From JAKVAV01 sp047632755 (GTDB taxonomy: Bacteria > Bacteroidota > Bacteroidia > Flavobacteriales_D > Cryomorphaceae): DNA of 64,000 bases. The position numbers and the translations under genes are program-made. The stretch covers positions 14,697 through 78,696 of the forward strand of contig JBLIDT010000012.1 in assembly GCA_047632755.1 (NCBI GenBank), written 5' to 3'. Below the pieces are notes generated by a model. The model did not search any database. It worked only from the letters and a program-made list of their open reading frames with translations, and was not told where the DNA came from. Of the stretch, positions 34,725 to 43,013 are shown piece by piece (position 1 is the stretch's first letter; each line of letters begins with the position of its first letter).

Positions 34725-36833
34725 TTAAGCTTCTACTGATTTACCTTTTACTTTGGCTATAACTTCTTCTGCCACGCTTTTCGGCGCTTCTTGAAAGTGT
34801 GAGAATTCCATTGTAGACGTTGCACGCCCCGAAGAAATTGTTCTCAATTGAGTAACATACCCAAACATTTCTGAAAGTGGAACCTTAGCCTTTATAACTT
34901 TAGCACCAGCCCTGTCTCCCATACCTTCCATGATTCCGCGACGGCGATTCAAGTCACCTACCACATCACCCATGTTTTCCTCAGGGGTTAGCACTTCCAA
35001 TTTCATTATCGGCTCGAGTAGAATTGGTTGTGCCTTTGGCAATGCCGTTCGGAACGCAAGCTTTGCAGCCAATTCAAACGAAAGTTGATCTGAATCCACA
35101 GCGTGGAAAGATCCATCTTTCAAGGTCACCTTTAGCGAATCAACAGGAAATCCTGCTAAAACACCATTGGCCATAGCCTCTTTAAACCCTTTCTCAATAG
35201 AAGGAATAAATTCTTTTGGCACGTTTCCTCCCTTAATAGCGTTAACGAAAATCAATCCTGGATTTTCATTGTCACCAGGCTCTATTGTAATTACAATATC
35301 TGCGAACTTACCACGTCCACCAGTCTGCTTCTTATAAATCTCCCGGTGATCGATAGTACCGTTGATAGCCTCTTTGTAAGAGACCTGTGGAGCACCTTGA
35401 TTTACTTCCACTTTAAACTCACGACGGAGACGATCCATAATGATATCCAAGTGAAGCTCACCCATACCGCTAATCACGGTCTGCCCAGTATCCTCATCAG
35501 TTTTAACAACGAATGTCGGGTCTTCCTCTGTAAGCTTACCAAGAGCTACTCCAAGCCTGTCTATATCAGCCTGAGTCTTAGGCTCAATCGCCAATCCGAT
35601 TACTGGATCTGGAAAGTCCATAGACTCCAAAACGATTGGGTGCTTCTCGTCACAGAGTGTATCACCTGTCTTGATATCTTTAAAACCCACCAAGGCGCCA
35701 ATATCACCTGCTCCAAGAGAATCAATTTGATTCTGCTTGTTCGAATGCATCTGGAATATTCTAGAAATACGTTCTTTTCTCCCTGTTCGTGTGTTCAACA
35801 CGTATGAACCTGAAGGCAAAATTCCTGAATATGCTCGAGTAAAACAAAGACGTCCTACAAATGGGTCTGTAGCAATTTTAAATGCCAAACCGGCAAATGG
35901 CTGATCGTATGATGGCTTTCTCGAGTCGGGCTCTCCTGTATCAGGGTTAGTCCCATCAATTGCTTCAATATCAGTTGGAGCAGGAAGAATTTCCATCACC
36001 ATTCCCAACATTGCCTGCACACCTTTATTCTTAAAGGCTGATCCGCACATCATTGGAACTACCTTACCAGCGATAGTTGCCTCACGAAGTGCTGCAAGTA
36101 TTTCTTTTTCTGTAAGCGATGCAGAATCTTCGAAATACTTTTCCATTAAAGTATCGTCGAATTCAGCGACAGCTTCAAGAAGCTTTTCTCTCTGCTCAGT
36201 AGCCTCTTCAACGAGATCTTCAGGAATGTCTATCTCTTCGAAAGTCATTCCCATATCATCCTCATTCCATACAATCCCACGGAAGTTGATCAAGTCAACC
36301 ACTCCTTTGAAATTATCTTCTGATCCGATAGGTATTTGGAGAGGAAGTGCATGACTTCCTAACATATCTCTTACTTGCTGACAAACGTTCAAAAAGTCAG
36401 CCCCCTGTCGATCCATCTTGTTAACAAACCCAATGCGCGGAACATTATAGTTGTTTGCTAAACGCCAGTTTGTTTCTGACTGGGGCTCTACACCATCTAC
36501 GGCGCTAAACAAAAATACCAAACCATCAAGAACACGCAATGACCTGTTCACTTCGACAGTGAAGTCAACGTGGCCAGGAGTGTCAATAATGTTTACGTGA
36601 TATTCCTTACCTCGATGATCCCATTTAAGGGTAGTAGCGGCGGAGGTAATCGTGATACCACGTTCCTGCTCCTGCTCCATCCAATCCATCGTAGCCGCAC
36701 CATCGTGCACCTCTCCGATTTTGTGGCTCACCCCACCGTAATACAAAATACGTTCGGTAGTTGTCGTCTTACCCGCATCAATGTGGGCAGCGATACCGAT
36801 GTTTCTTGTTAACGATAAATCTCTTTTAGCCAT
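34725..36833 (-). CDS. fusA: Elongation factor G
   Basis: A 702-residue translational GTPase of normal length. G-domain motifs: P-loop AHIDAGKTTTT (G1), NIIDTPGHVDF (G3) and NKMD (G4). Domains II-V follow, with SYKEAINGTIDHREIYKKQT in domain IV and GYVTQLRTISSGRATSTMEF near the end. EF-G moves tRNA and mRNA after peptide transfer and helps ribosome recycling. This copy sits in the str cluster between rpsG and rpsJ; a second EF-G paralogue elsewhere in the genome cannot be excluded. Confidence 0.98.
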   Translation of the reverse strand: MAKRDLSLTRNIGIAAHIDAGKTTTTERILYYGGVSHKIGEVHDGAATMDWMEQEQERGITITSAATTLKWDHRGKEYHVNIIDTPGHVDFTVEVNRSLRVLDGLVFLFSAVDGVEPQSETNWRLANNYNVPRIGFVNKMDRQGADFLNVCQQVRDMLGSHALPLQIPIGSEDNFKGVVDLINFRGIVWNEDDMGMTFEEIDIPEDLVEEATEQREKLLEAVAEFDDTLMEKYFEDSASLTEKEILAALREATIAGKVVPMMCGSAFKNKGVQAMLGMVMEILPAPTDIEAIDGTNPDTGEPDSRKPSYDQPFAGLAFKIATDPFVGRLCFTRAYSGILPSGSYVLNTRTGRKERISRIFQMHSNKQNQIDSLGAGDIGALVGFKDIKTGDTLCDEKHPIVLESMDFPDPVIGLAIEPKTQADIDRLGVALGKLTEEDPTFVVKTDEDTGQTVISGMGELHLDIIMDRLRREFKVEVNQGAPQVSYKEAINGTIDHREIYKKQTGGRGKFADIVITIEPGDNENPGLIFVNAIKGGNVPKEFIPSIEKGFKEAMANGVLAGFPVDSLKVTLKDGSFHAVDSDQLSFELAAKLAFRTALPKAQPILLEPIMKLEVLTPEENMGDVVGDLNRRRGIMEGMGDRAGAKVIKAKVPLSEMFGYVTQLRTISSGRATSTMEFSHFQEAPKSVAEEVIAKVKGKSVEA

Positions 36834-36865
36834 TGTCTACTGTATTATCTGTCTTGACTATTATT

Positions 36866-37336
36866 CTAGAACCTAAAATGAGAGAAGGCACGATTCGCCT
36901 CAGCCATTCTATGGACATCTTCTTTTTTCTTGTAAGCAGCACCCTCTTCTTTGGCTGCAGCTATAATCTCGTAAGCCATTCTTTCGCTCATGGTCTTCTC
37001 ATTTCTCTTCCGAGAAAAACTAATCAACCACTTCATTGCCATAGATAATTTCCGACTATCTCGGATAGGCTGAGGAATCTGAAATGTAGCTCCACCTACA
37101 CGGCGACTTTTCACTTCAACCGCAGGAGTAATATTGGTAATGGCTTTCTTCCAAATATCCAAACCTTCTTCTTCTCCGCTCTTCTCATCTACAATTGCAA
37201 TTGCATCGTAAAAGATCGCATAAGCAGTATTTTTCTTGCCCGCGTACATCATGTTGTTCACGAACTTTGTCACCAACACCTCGTTAAACTTCGGGTCGGG
37301 CAGAGTGATGCGTTTTTTTGCTGTCTTTCTTCTCAT
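36866..37336 (-). CDS. rpsG: 30S ribosomal protein S7
   Basis: A 156-residue 16S rRNA 3'-domain assembly initiator: LPDPKFNEVLVTKFVNNMMY, VEVKSRRVGGATFQIPQPIR and the C-terminal RMAEANRAFSHFRF. It contacts E-site tRNA. It lies 12 nt after rpsL. Confidence 0.98.
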   Translation of the reverse strand: MRRKTAKKRITLPDPKFNEVLVTKFVNNMMYAGKKNTAYAIFYDAIAIVDEKSGEEEGLDIWKKAITNITPAVEVKSRRVGGATFQIPQPIRDSRKLSMAMKWLISFSRKRNEKTMSERMAYEIIAAAKEEGAAYKKKEDVHRMAEANRAFSHFRF

Positions 37337-37348
37337 GACTCAGATTCC

Positions 37349-37723
37349 CTATTTCTTAGGTCTTTTTGTTCCGTATTTCGAGCGGCGTTGTGTACGTCCA
37401 TCAACACCAGCAGTATCCAGAGCTCCACGCACAATGTGGTATCGCACACCTGGAAGATCTTTTACTCTTCCTCCACGCACCAACACAATACTGTGTTCTT
37501 GTAGATTGTGCCCTTCACCTCCGATGTAGGCATTCACCTCTCTACCGTTGGTTAAACGCACACGTGCCACTTTTCTCATGGCTGAATTTGGCTTCTTTGG
37601 TGTGGTTGTGTAAACACGAACACATACCCCTCGGCGTTGTGGACATGATGCTAAAGCTGCTGACTTACTAGTCTTCGTTTTAGTTACTCTTCCTTTTCGT
37701 ATAAGCTGCTGTATCGTTGGCAT
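37349..37723 (-). CDS. rpsL: 30S ribosomal protein S12
   Basis: A 124-residue decoding-centre protein and the first gene of the leftward ribosomal cluster. Motifs: MPTIQQLIRKGR start, TTPKKPNSAMRKVARVRLTN (with the Lys that, when mutated, gives streptomycin resistance; wild type here), GEGHNLQEHSIVLVRGGRVK and DLPGVRYHIVRG. A promoter lies upstream at 37792-37821, leaving a leader of about 60 nt. Confidence 0.98.
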   Translation of the reverse strand: MPTIQQLIRKGRVTKTKTSKSAALASCPQRRGVCVRVYTTTPKKPNSAMRKVARVRLTNGREVNAYIGGEGHNLQEHSIVLVRGGRVKDLPGVRYHIVRGALDTAGVDGRTQRRSKYGTKRPKK

Positions 37724-37791
37724 ATCTTAAACCTGCTCTTAATCAGTGTGTTTCGGCGCAAAGCGCTTAACCCCTAGCATAATTGGGGCTG

Positions 37792-37821
37792 CAAATGTAC
37801 AAGAATAAATCAATTATACAA
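37792..37821 (-). promoter_or_regulatory. Promoter of the ribosomal (rpsL) cluster
   Basis: On the minus strand TTG (37819-37821) is followed by a spacer of exactly 19 nt and TACATTTG (37792-37799), a full match to the Bacteroidota sigma-ABfr consensus TTG-N19-TAnnTTTG. Transcription should start near 37786. The leader contains a small inverted repeat (CCCC / GGGG at about 37771-37788). Confidence 0.75.
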
Positions 37822-37955
37822 CAGGAGATTTGAGAGTTTTTTAAGACTTCATTAGAAATTGTTTTCAGGTCTTTTTACACCCTGATTACGAGGACTTAAA
37901 ACACTGTTGTTTACAAGGATTTTAAATACAAAGATCGGTATCACAACCGAAACTG

Positions 37956-37963
37956 TACTTTTG
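37956..37963 (+). promoter_or_regulatory. -7 element directly before the helicase start
   Basis: TACTTTTG matches TAnnTTTG fully and ends 5 nt before the ATG at 37969. No clear TTG lies about 19 nt upstream. If used, the transcript would start at or within a base or two of the ATG, with no room for a ribosome binding site. Confidence 0.45.
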
Positions 37964-37968
37964 TGTCA

Positions 37969-40293
37969 ATGGAATATTTGGATTCTTTAAATGCGGCACA
38001 AAAAGAGGCCGTAATCAATACGGAAGGACCTACAATGGTCATCGCGGGAGCGGGATCAGGCAAAACTCGGGTCCTAACCTTCAGAATAGCTCACCTTATT
38101 CACAAAGGAGTGGATCCGTTTAAAATCTTGGCGTTGACCTTTACCAATAAGGCAGCGAAGGAGATGAAGGAAAGGATTTCTTCTATTATCGGTTCGAGTG
38201 AAGCCAGAAATATCTGGATGGGAACTTTTCACAGTATTTTTGCAAGGATCCTGAGGGTAGAATCTGAGAAGCTCAACTATCCATCTAATTTTTCCATCTA
38301 CGATACCCAAGATAGTCGCAATCTCCTAAAGAGTATTGTCAAAGAAATGGGCTTGGACGACAAGCTTTACAAAGCCAGTTTTGTCCAAAACAGAATTTCT
38401 GCAGCTAAAAATAACCTCATATCCCCAAAGGCATACCGCGAGCACGCCGAAATCATGGGTGACGATGAAATGGGTGGAAGACCTAAATTGGTAGACATCT
38501 ATTTTGAATACAGTAAGCGGTTATTCAAATCTTCAGCGATGGACTTTGACGACCTCTTATATAAGACCAACGTTCTTCTGCGAGATTTTCCCGATGTGCT
38601 CCATAAATACCAGCATAAGTTTAAATACTTATTGGTAGATGAGTATCAGGATACCAACTTCAGTCAATACCTTATAGTAAAGAAACTAGCAGCTCTCAAT
38701 GAAAACCTTTGTGTTGTAGGAGACGACGCCCAAAGCATTTATGGTTTTCGAGGGGCCAATATTGAGAACATTCTAAATTTCAAAAAGGACTACCCTGATT
38801 ATGGCCTTTATAAATTGGAACAGAATTACCGCTCTACCAAAATAATCGTAGGCGCAGCAAACAGCGTCATTGACAAAAACCGAGACCAGATTAAAAAGGA
38901 TGTATGGACTTCCAATGACGAAGGAGAAATAATTCGTGTCGTTCGCAATCTTTCTGACAATGAAGAAGGGCTATTTGTAGCCAATGATATTTTTCAAGAA
39001 AAGAACAATGCTCGAGTAGATAACAAGAGCTTCTCCATATTATATAGGACCAACTCTCAAAGTCGTTCCATGGAAGAGGCTTTGAGAAAACTTAATATCC
39101 CATACCGCATATACGGAGGTCAGTCTTTTTACCAGCGGAAAGAAATCAAAGATCTTTTGGCTTACTACCGCCTTACGGCAAATCCAAACGATGAAGAATC
39201 GCTGAAGAGAGTGGTGAACTATCCAGTGAGAGGAATCGGAAAAACGACTCTAGAGAAGATAACGATCAAAGCCAACGAGCTAGATAAAAGTATGTGGGAA
39301 ATTATGACCACTTCTCTCGGTGAGCTTGATGTGAATACTGGCACCAAATCGAAGCTCGAAAACTTCACCACAATGATGAGGAGCTTCTCTGCCCAACTGC
39401 AGTCAGAGGCTGCTGCTTCATTGGCGGAACACATCGCAAAAAGCACGGGCCTGCTTCGCGAGCTGTATGCAGATAAAACACCCGAGGGCTTAAGCAGATT
39501 CGAAAACATTCAAGAACTGTTAAACGGCATTAAGGAATTTACCGAAAGTGAACGTCCTGAATTTGAAGAAAACAAGCCGACACTGAGTGACTTCCTCCTT
39601 GATGTTGCACTATTGACTGATGCAGATCAAAATGATGATGATAATGACAAGGTAAGCCTGATGACTATTCATGCATCAAAAGGCTTGGAGTTTCCTTATG
39701 TCTACGTCGTGGGGATGGAAGAAAATCTATTCCCTTCTCAACTTTCGCTGAATGAACGAAGCGAACTGGAAGAGGAGAGGCGACTGTTTTATGTGGCACT
39801 TACGCGAGCTGAGATCAAGGTCACGCTAACTTACGCCATGAGTCGATATAGATACGGGAGTCTGAATTATTGCGAGCCCAGCCGATTCATCGAAGAAATC
39901 GACACCAAATATGTCGACCTGCCAAGGGTGGAAGAAAAAAAGACACCATCTTCCTTTGACGAAACTCCATGGGGAGGTTTCGGTTCTTCAGGTGGAAATT
40001 CTTTTGCCAAAAGGCAAAACTTTAAGCGAAAGACTGAAACTAAGCCCCAAACACCTCAGCCATCGATCCCTAAGAACCTCAAGAAAGTAAGCCAAACAAC
40101 CATCACAGCAGGGTCTACCCTACCTCCAGGATCTGTTGTCGTGGGAACAAAAGTGGCTCATGCTAAATTCGGGAAAGGGAAAGTGGTCAATATAGAAGGG
40201 GACTCTCCCAATGAAAAAGCAACGGTTTTTTTCCCAACAGTTGGACAAAAGCAACTCCTTTTAAAATTTGCCAAGCTAGAAATCGTTGAATAG
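37969..40293 (+). CDS. PcrA/UvrD-type superfamily 1A DNA helicase
   Basis: A 774-residue 3'-5' helicase; I use the ATG at 37969 (MEYLDSLNAAQKEAV) instead of the GTG two codons earlier. Helicase motifs are in order: Q motif (LNAAQKEAV), Walker A (AGAGSGKTR), motif Ib region (MGTFHSIFARILR), Walker B (LLVDEYQDTN), motif III (VVGDDAQSIYGFRGA), motif IV (LEQNYRST), motif V (TIHASKGLEFPYVYV) and motif VI (RRLFYVALTRAE). The C-terminal 55 residues (VAHAKFGKGKVVNIEG) match the PcrA Tudor-like domain that binds RNA polymerase. Roles: nucleotide excision repair and removal of RecA or stalled polymerase. PcrA is slightly preferred over UvrD. Confidence 0.95.
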   Translation: MEYLDSLNAAQKEAVINTEGPTMVIAGAGSGKTRVLTFRIAHLIHKGVDPFKILALTFTNKAAKEMKERISSIIGSSEARNIWMGTFHSIFARILRVESEKLNYPSNFSIYDTQDSRNLLKSIVKEMGLDDKLYKASFVQNRISAAKNNLISPKAYREHAEIMGDDEMGGRPKLVDIYFEYSKRLFKSSAMDFDDLLYKTNVLLRDFPDVLHKYQHKFKYLLVDEYQDTNFSQYLIVKKLAALNENLCVVGDDAQSIYGFRGANIENILNFKKDYPDYGLYKLEQNYRSTKIIVGAANSVIDKNRDQIKKDVWTSNDEGEIIRVVRNLSDNEEGLFVANDIFQEKNNARVDNKSFSILYRTNSQSRSMEEALRKLNIPYRIYGGQSFYQRKEIKDLLAYYRLTANPNDEESLKRVVNYPVRGIGKTTLEKITIKANELDKSMWEIMTTSLGELDVNTGTKSKLENFTTMMRSFSAQLQSEAAASLAEHIAKSTGLLRELYADKTPEGLSRFENIQELLNGIKEFTESERPEFEENKPTLSDFLLDVALLTDADQNDDDNDKVSLMTIHASKGLEFPYVYVVGMEENLFPSQLSLNERSELEEERRLFYVALTRAEIKVTLTYAMSRYRYGSLNYCEPSRFIEEIDTKYVDLPRVEEKKTPSSFDETPWGGFGSSGGNSFAKRQNFKRKTETKPQTPQPSIPKNLKKVSQTTITAGSTLPPGSVVVGTKVAHAKFGKGKVVNIEGDSPNEKATVFFPTVGQKQLLLKFAKLEIVE

Positions 40294-40383
40294 ATCGAAA
40301 ACTTGGTTAAAACCTTTTTAAAGAATTAATTCATCTTTACTTTGTGCGGAATTAGCCGTCGCATCTGACGAGAAAATTACCAT

Positions 40384-41025
40384 ATGAAATTAACTTACAA
40401 CAGCCAGCGTCCCGATCTAAAAATATCGGAGTACGGTCGAAGCATACATATAATGGTCGCACACTGCGTCTCTCTTGAAGACAAAGAAGAGCGCAATAGA
40501 TGTGCTAACGCCATTATCAAAACCATGGGGAATCTATTCCCCCAACTTCGTGATATGGAAGACTCCACTCACAAGCTTTGGGATCACCTTCATGTAATGT
40601 CCGATTTTCAGCTGGACGTAGATTCACCTTATCCCAGACCTTCGCCTGAGTCATTTGAGTCAAAACCAAGAAAAGTTGGTTACCCAAAAAACGACATCCG
40701 CTTAGGTCATTATGGAAAAACTATTGAGAAGCTACTCGATCAAGTTATCCAAATTGAAGATGAAGAAGAGCGTCAAAAGGCTACGATCAGCATGGCCAAT
40801 GTAATGAAGCGCACATATGTCGTTTGGAACCAAAACAGTGTGAAAGACGAGGTGATTGCCTCTGACTTGCAAAAGCTGTCCAATGGTAAATTGAAGTTGG
40901 AGAATCCTGAAAAAGACTTAGAGTCGACCCAAAAGATAATTCAGCTGATGGGTGTCGACAAGAAGCCACCACAGCGCCAGAACCAGAGGAAAGGTCAGAA
41001 GAAACGACGCAAAAATAGAAACTAG
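40384..41025 (+). CDS. DUF4290 family protein
   Basis: A 213-residue protein starting MKLTYNSQRPDLKISEYGRS, which I recognise as the Bacteroidota family DUF4290 (no known function). The N-terminal 180 residues are helical with conserved EDKEERNRCANAI and a second similar segment IEDEEERQKATISMANV, suggesting an internal duplication. The C-terminal 25 residues are extremely basic (RQNQRKGQKKRRKNRN), suggesting nucleic-acid or ribosome binding; this is inference. It stops 3 nt before murA, so the two are probably co-transcribed. Confidence 0.85.
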   Translation: MKLTYNSQRPDLKISEYGRSIHIMVAHCVSLEDKEERNRCANAIIKTMGNLFPQLRDMEDSTHKLWDHLHVMSDFQLDVDSPYPRPSPESFESKPRKVGYPKNDIRLGHYGKTIEKLLDQVIQIEDEEERQKATISMANVMKRTYVVWNQNSVKDEVIASDLQKLSNGKLKLENPEKDLESTQKIIQLMGVDKKPPQRQNQRKGQKKRRKNRN

Positions 41026-41028
41026 AGA

Positions 41029-42336
41029 ATGGGTGCATTTGAAATCATCGGAGGAAATAAATTAAAAGGTGAGATTGTCCCTCAGGGAGCAAAAAACGAG
41101 ATTCTTCAAATCCTTTGCGCCGTCTTACTTACCCCTGAAAGGGTAGAAATAGAAAACGTTCCTGACATCATAGATGTCAATAAATTGATTGACCTCCTGC
41201 GCGACTTAGGTGTCAAAGTAGAGAAGCTTGGAAAAGAGAATTACGCCTTTACTGCTGAAGAAGTCAACATCGAATACCTTCACACCGATACATTTAAGAA
41301 AAAAGGTGGCGGCCTTCGTGGGTCCATCATGCTCGTAGGGCCACTCCTCGCTCGCTTCGGTAAGGGCTATATTCCTAAACCAGGAGGAGACAAGATCGGA
41401 CGTAGAAGACTCGATACCCACTTTATAGGTTTCGAAAAATTGGGTGCTAAGTTCACCTACAATCCTGGTGAGCAATTTTACCAAGTCGAAGCGGACAACT
41501 TGAAGGGTACTTTTCATCACATGGATGAACCTTCCGTTACTGGAACGGCTAATGTAATTATGGCTGCTTCTATGGCCAAAGGAATCACCACACTCTACAA
41601 TGCAGCTTGCGAACCTTACATTCAGCAACTTTGCAAAATGCTGAATTCGATGGGAGCTAAGATCGAAGGTGCAGGCTCCAATCGGATTACGATTGAAGGT
41701 GTAGAGTACCTCGGCGGGACTAAACACAGAGTGCTGCCCGACATGATTGAAATTGGAAGTTTCATTGGCCTCGCTGCAATGACCGGTTCTGAAATTACCA
41801 TCAAGGATGTCAACTATCCGATGCTCGGGATTATTCCCGACACCTTCAAAAGGTTGGGAATCAAAATGGACTTAATTGGTGATGATCTGTACATTCCCGC
41901 TCAAGACCATTATTCCATCGATACGTATATCGATGGATCAATTATGACGGTATCAGATCACCCGTGGCCTGGATTCACTCCAGACCTTTTGAGTATCGTT
42001 TTAGTTGTCGCCTCGCAGGCGAAAGGCTCAGTTTTAATTCATCAAAAGATGTTTGAAAGCAGACTCTTTTTCGTGGATAAATTAATCGACATGGGGGCTC
42101 AAATTATCCTATGCGACCCACACAGAGCCACCGTAATTGGATTAGACAAACAGGTAAATCTCAAAGGGATATCAATGACATCGCCCGATATTCGTGCGGG
42201 AGTTTCTCTATTGATCGCGGCACTCAGTGCCGATGGTAAAAGCACCATTCACAACATTGAACAAATCGATCGTGGGTACCAGAACATAGACACAAGGCTA
42301 AAAGCTTTAGGCGCAGATATCACGCGCATTTTGTAA
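41029..42336 (+). CDS. murA: UDP-N-acetylglucosamine 1-carboxyvinyltransferase, Asp-type active site
   Basis: A 435-residue enzyme catalysing the first committed step of peptidoglycan synthesis: enolpyruvyl transfer from PEP to UDP-GlcNAc. It has the two-domain EPSP-synthase-like fold (IIGGNKLKGEIVPQGAKNEI at the start, DIRAGVSLLIAALSADGKS near the end). The active-site loop reads PKPGGDKIGRRRLDTH: Asp121 replaces the Cys (Cys115 of E. coli) that fosfomycin alkylates. Cys-to-Asp MurA enzymes, known from Mycobacterium and Chlamydia, remain active but resist fosfomycin; the same is expected here. It follows the DUF4290 gene by 3 nt. Confidence 0.96.
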   Translation: MGAFEIIGGNKLKGEIVPQGAKNEILQILCAVLLTPERVEIENVPDIIDVNKLIDLLRDLGVKVEKLGKENYAFTAEEVNIEYLHTDTFKKKGGGLRGSIMLVGPLLARFGKGYIPKPGGDKIGRRRLDTHFIGFEKLGAKFTYNPGEQFYQVEADNLKGTFHHMDEPSVTGTANVIMAASMAKGITTLYNAACEPYIQQLCKMLNSMGAKIEGAGSNRITIEGVEYLGGTKHRVLPDMIEIGSFIGLAAMTGSEITIKDVNYPMLGIIPDTFKRLGIKMDLIGDDLYIPAQDHYSIDTYIDGSIMTVSDHPWPGFTPDLLSIVLVVASQAKGSVLIHQKMFESRLFFVDKLIDMGAQIILCDPHRATVIGLDKQVNLKGISMTSPDIRAGVSLLIAALSADGKSTIHNIEQIDRGYQNIDTRLKALGADITRIL

Positions 42337-42375
42337 TTTGGTACGTCTTTTGACAAAACAGACAAAAAAACCACC

Positions 42376-42939
42376 ATGAAATTATTGACAACTAGTATAG
42401 CAATCATAGGAATAACAGCTCTTACAGCTTTTAGCATCAGCTCTAATGGCAATGAAGAAAAAGCTCCAGTTGAGCAGTCAGGTGAAGTGGGCCTCAACAT
42501 GGGTGACATTGCTCCAGAATTATCCTTTGAGAGTCCTGATGGAAAAATACTGAAGCTTTCAGATCTTAAAGGTCAGGTAGTCCTCATTGACTTTTGGGCT
42601 TCTTGGTGCGGACCTTGCCGAAGAGAGAATCCAAATGTGGTAAGCGCCTATGATAAATACAAAAAGGCGAAGTTCAAGAATGCCAAAGGATTTGAAATCT
42701 TTAGCGTAAGCTTAGATAAGTCCAAGGATAAATGGGTAGCTGCCATTGCGCAGGACAAACTCGATTGGAAATACCACGTAAGCGATTTAGGTGGATGGAG
42801 TTCTAAGCCCGCTCAAATTTACAATGTGCGCAGTATCCCCCAGAGTATTCTCATTGATGAGAATGGAGTGATCATCGGAAAAGATCTAAGAGGCCAGAAT
42901 TTGCATATGGCTTTGGATGAGTTGGTAGAGAGTTTCTAA
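42376..42939 (+). CDS. TlpA-like thioredoxin-fold protein, exported
   Basis: A 187-residue protein with an N-terminal hydrophobic segment (residues 5-20) acting as signal or anchor, then an AhpC/TSA-Redoxin type thioredoxin domain (about 45-187). The redox motif is WASWCGPCRREN, followed by the cis-Pro region (NVRSIPQSILID). TlpA/ResA-like proteins reduce disulfides in the periplasm, for example in cytochrome c maturation or protein quality control. The substrate is unknown. The gap to murA is 39 nt, so it may be the last gene of that transcript; a strong terminator follows. Confidence 0.9.
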   Translation: MKLLTTSIAIIGITALTAFSISSNGNEEKAPVEQSGEVGLNMGDIAPELSFESPDGKILKLSDLKGQVVLIDFWASWCGPCRRENPNVVSAYDKYKKAKFKNAKGFEIFSVSLDKSKDKWVAAIAQDKLDWKYHVSDLGGWSSKPAQIYNVRSIPQSILIDENGVIIGKDLRGQNLHMALDELVESF

Positions 42940-42961
42940 AGTATCTTACAATACCTTAAAT

Positions 42962-42998
42962 AAAAAGCGCCGACTCATAAATGAGTCGGCGCTTTTTA
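42962..42998. terminator. Bidirectional rho-independent terminator
   Basis: A perfect 17-bp inverted repeat (AAAAAGCGCCGACTCAT and its complement) separated by two bases, flanked by A-run and T-run. It ends transcripts from the thioredoxin gene (plus) and from the lipoprotein gene at 43014-44915 (minus). Confidence 0.92.
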
Positions 42999-43013
42999 TT
43001 TGTTCAGAAAATC

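Noticed and set aside
37724..37968. tRNA or riboswitch in the divergent intergenic region
   Set aside because: No cloverleaf or known aptamer was seen; the region is explained by the rpsL promoter and leader and the helicase -7 element.
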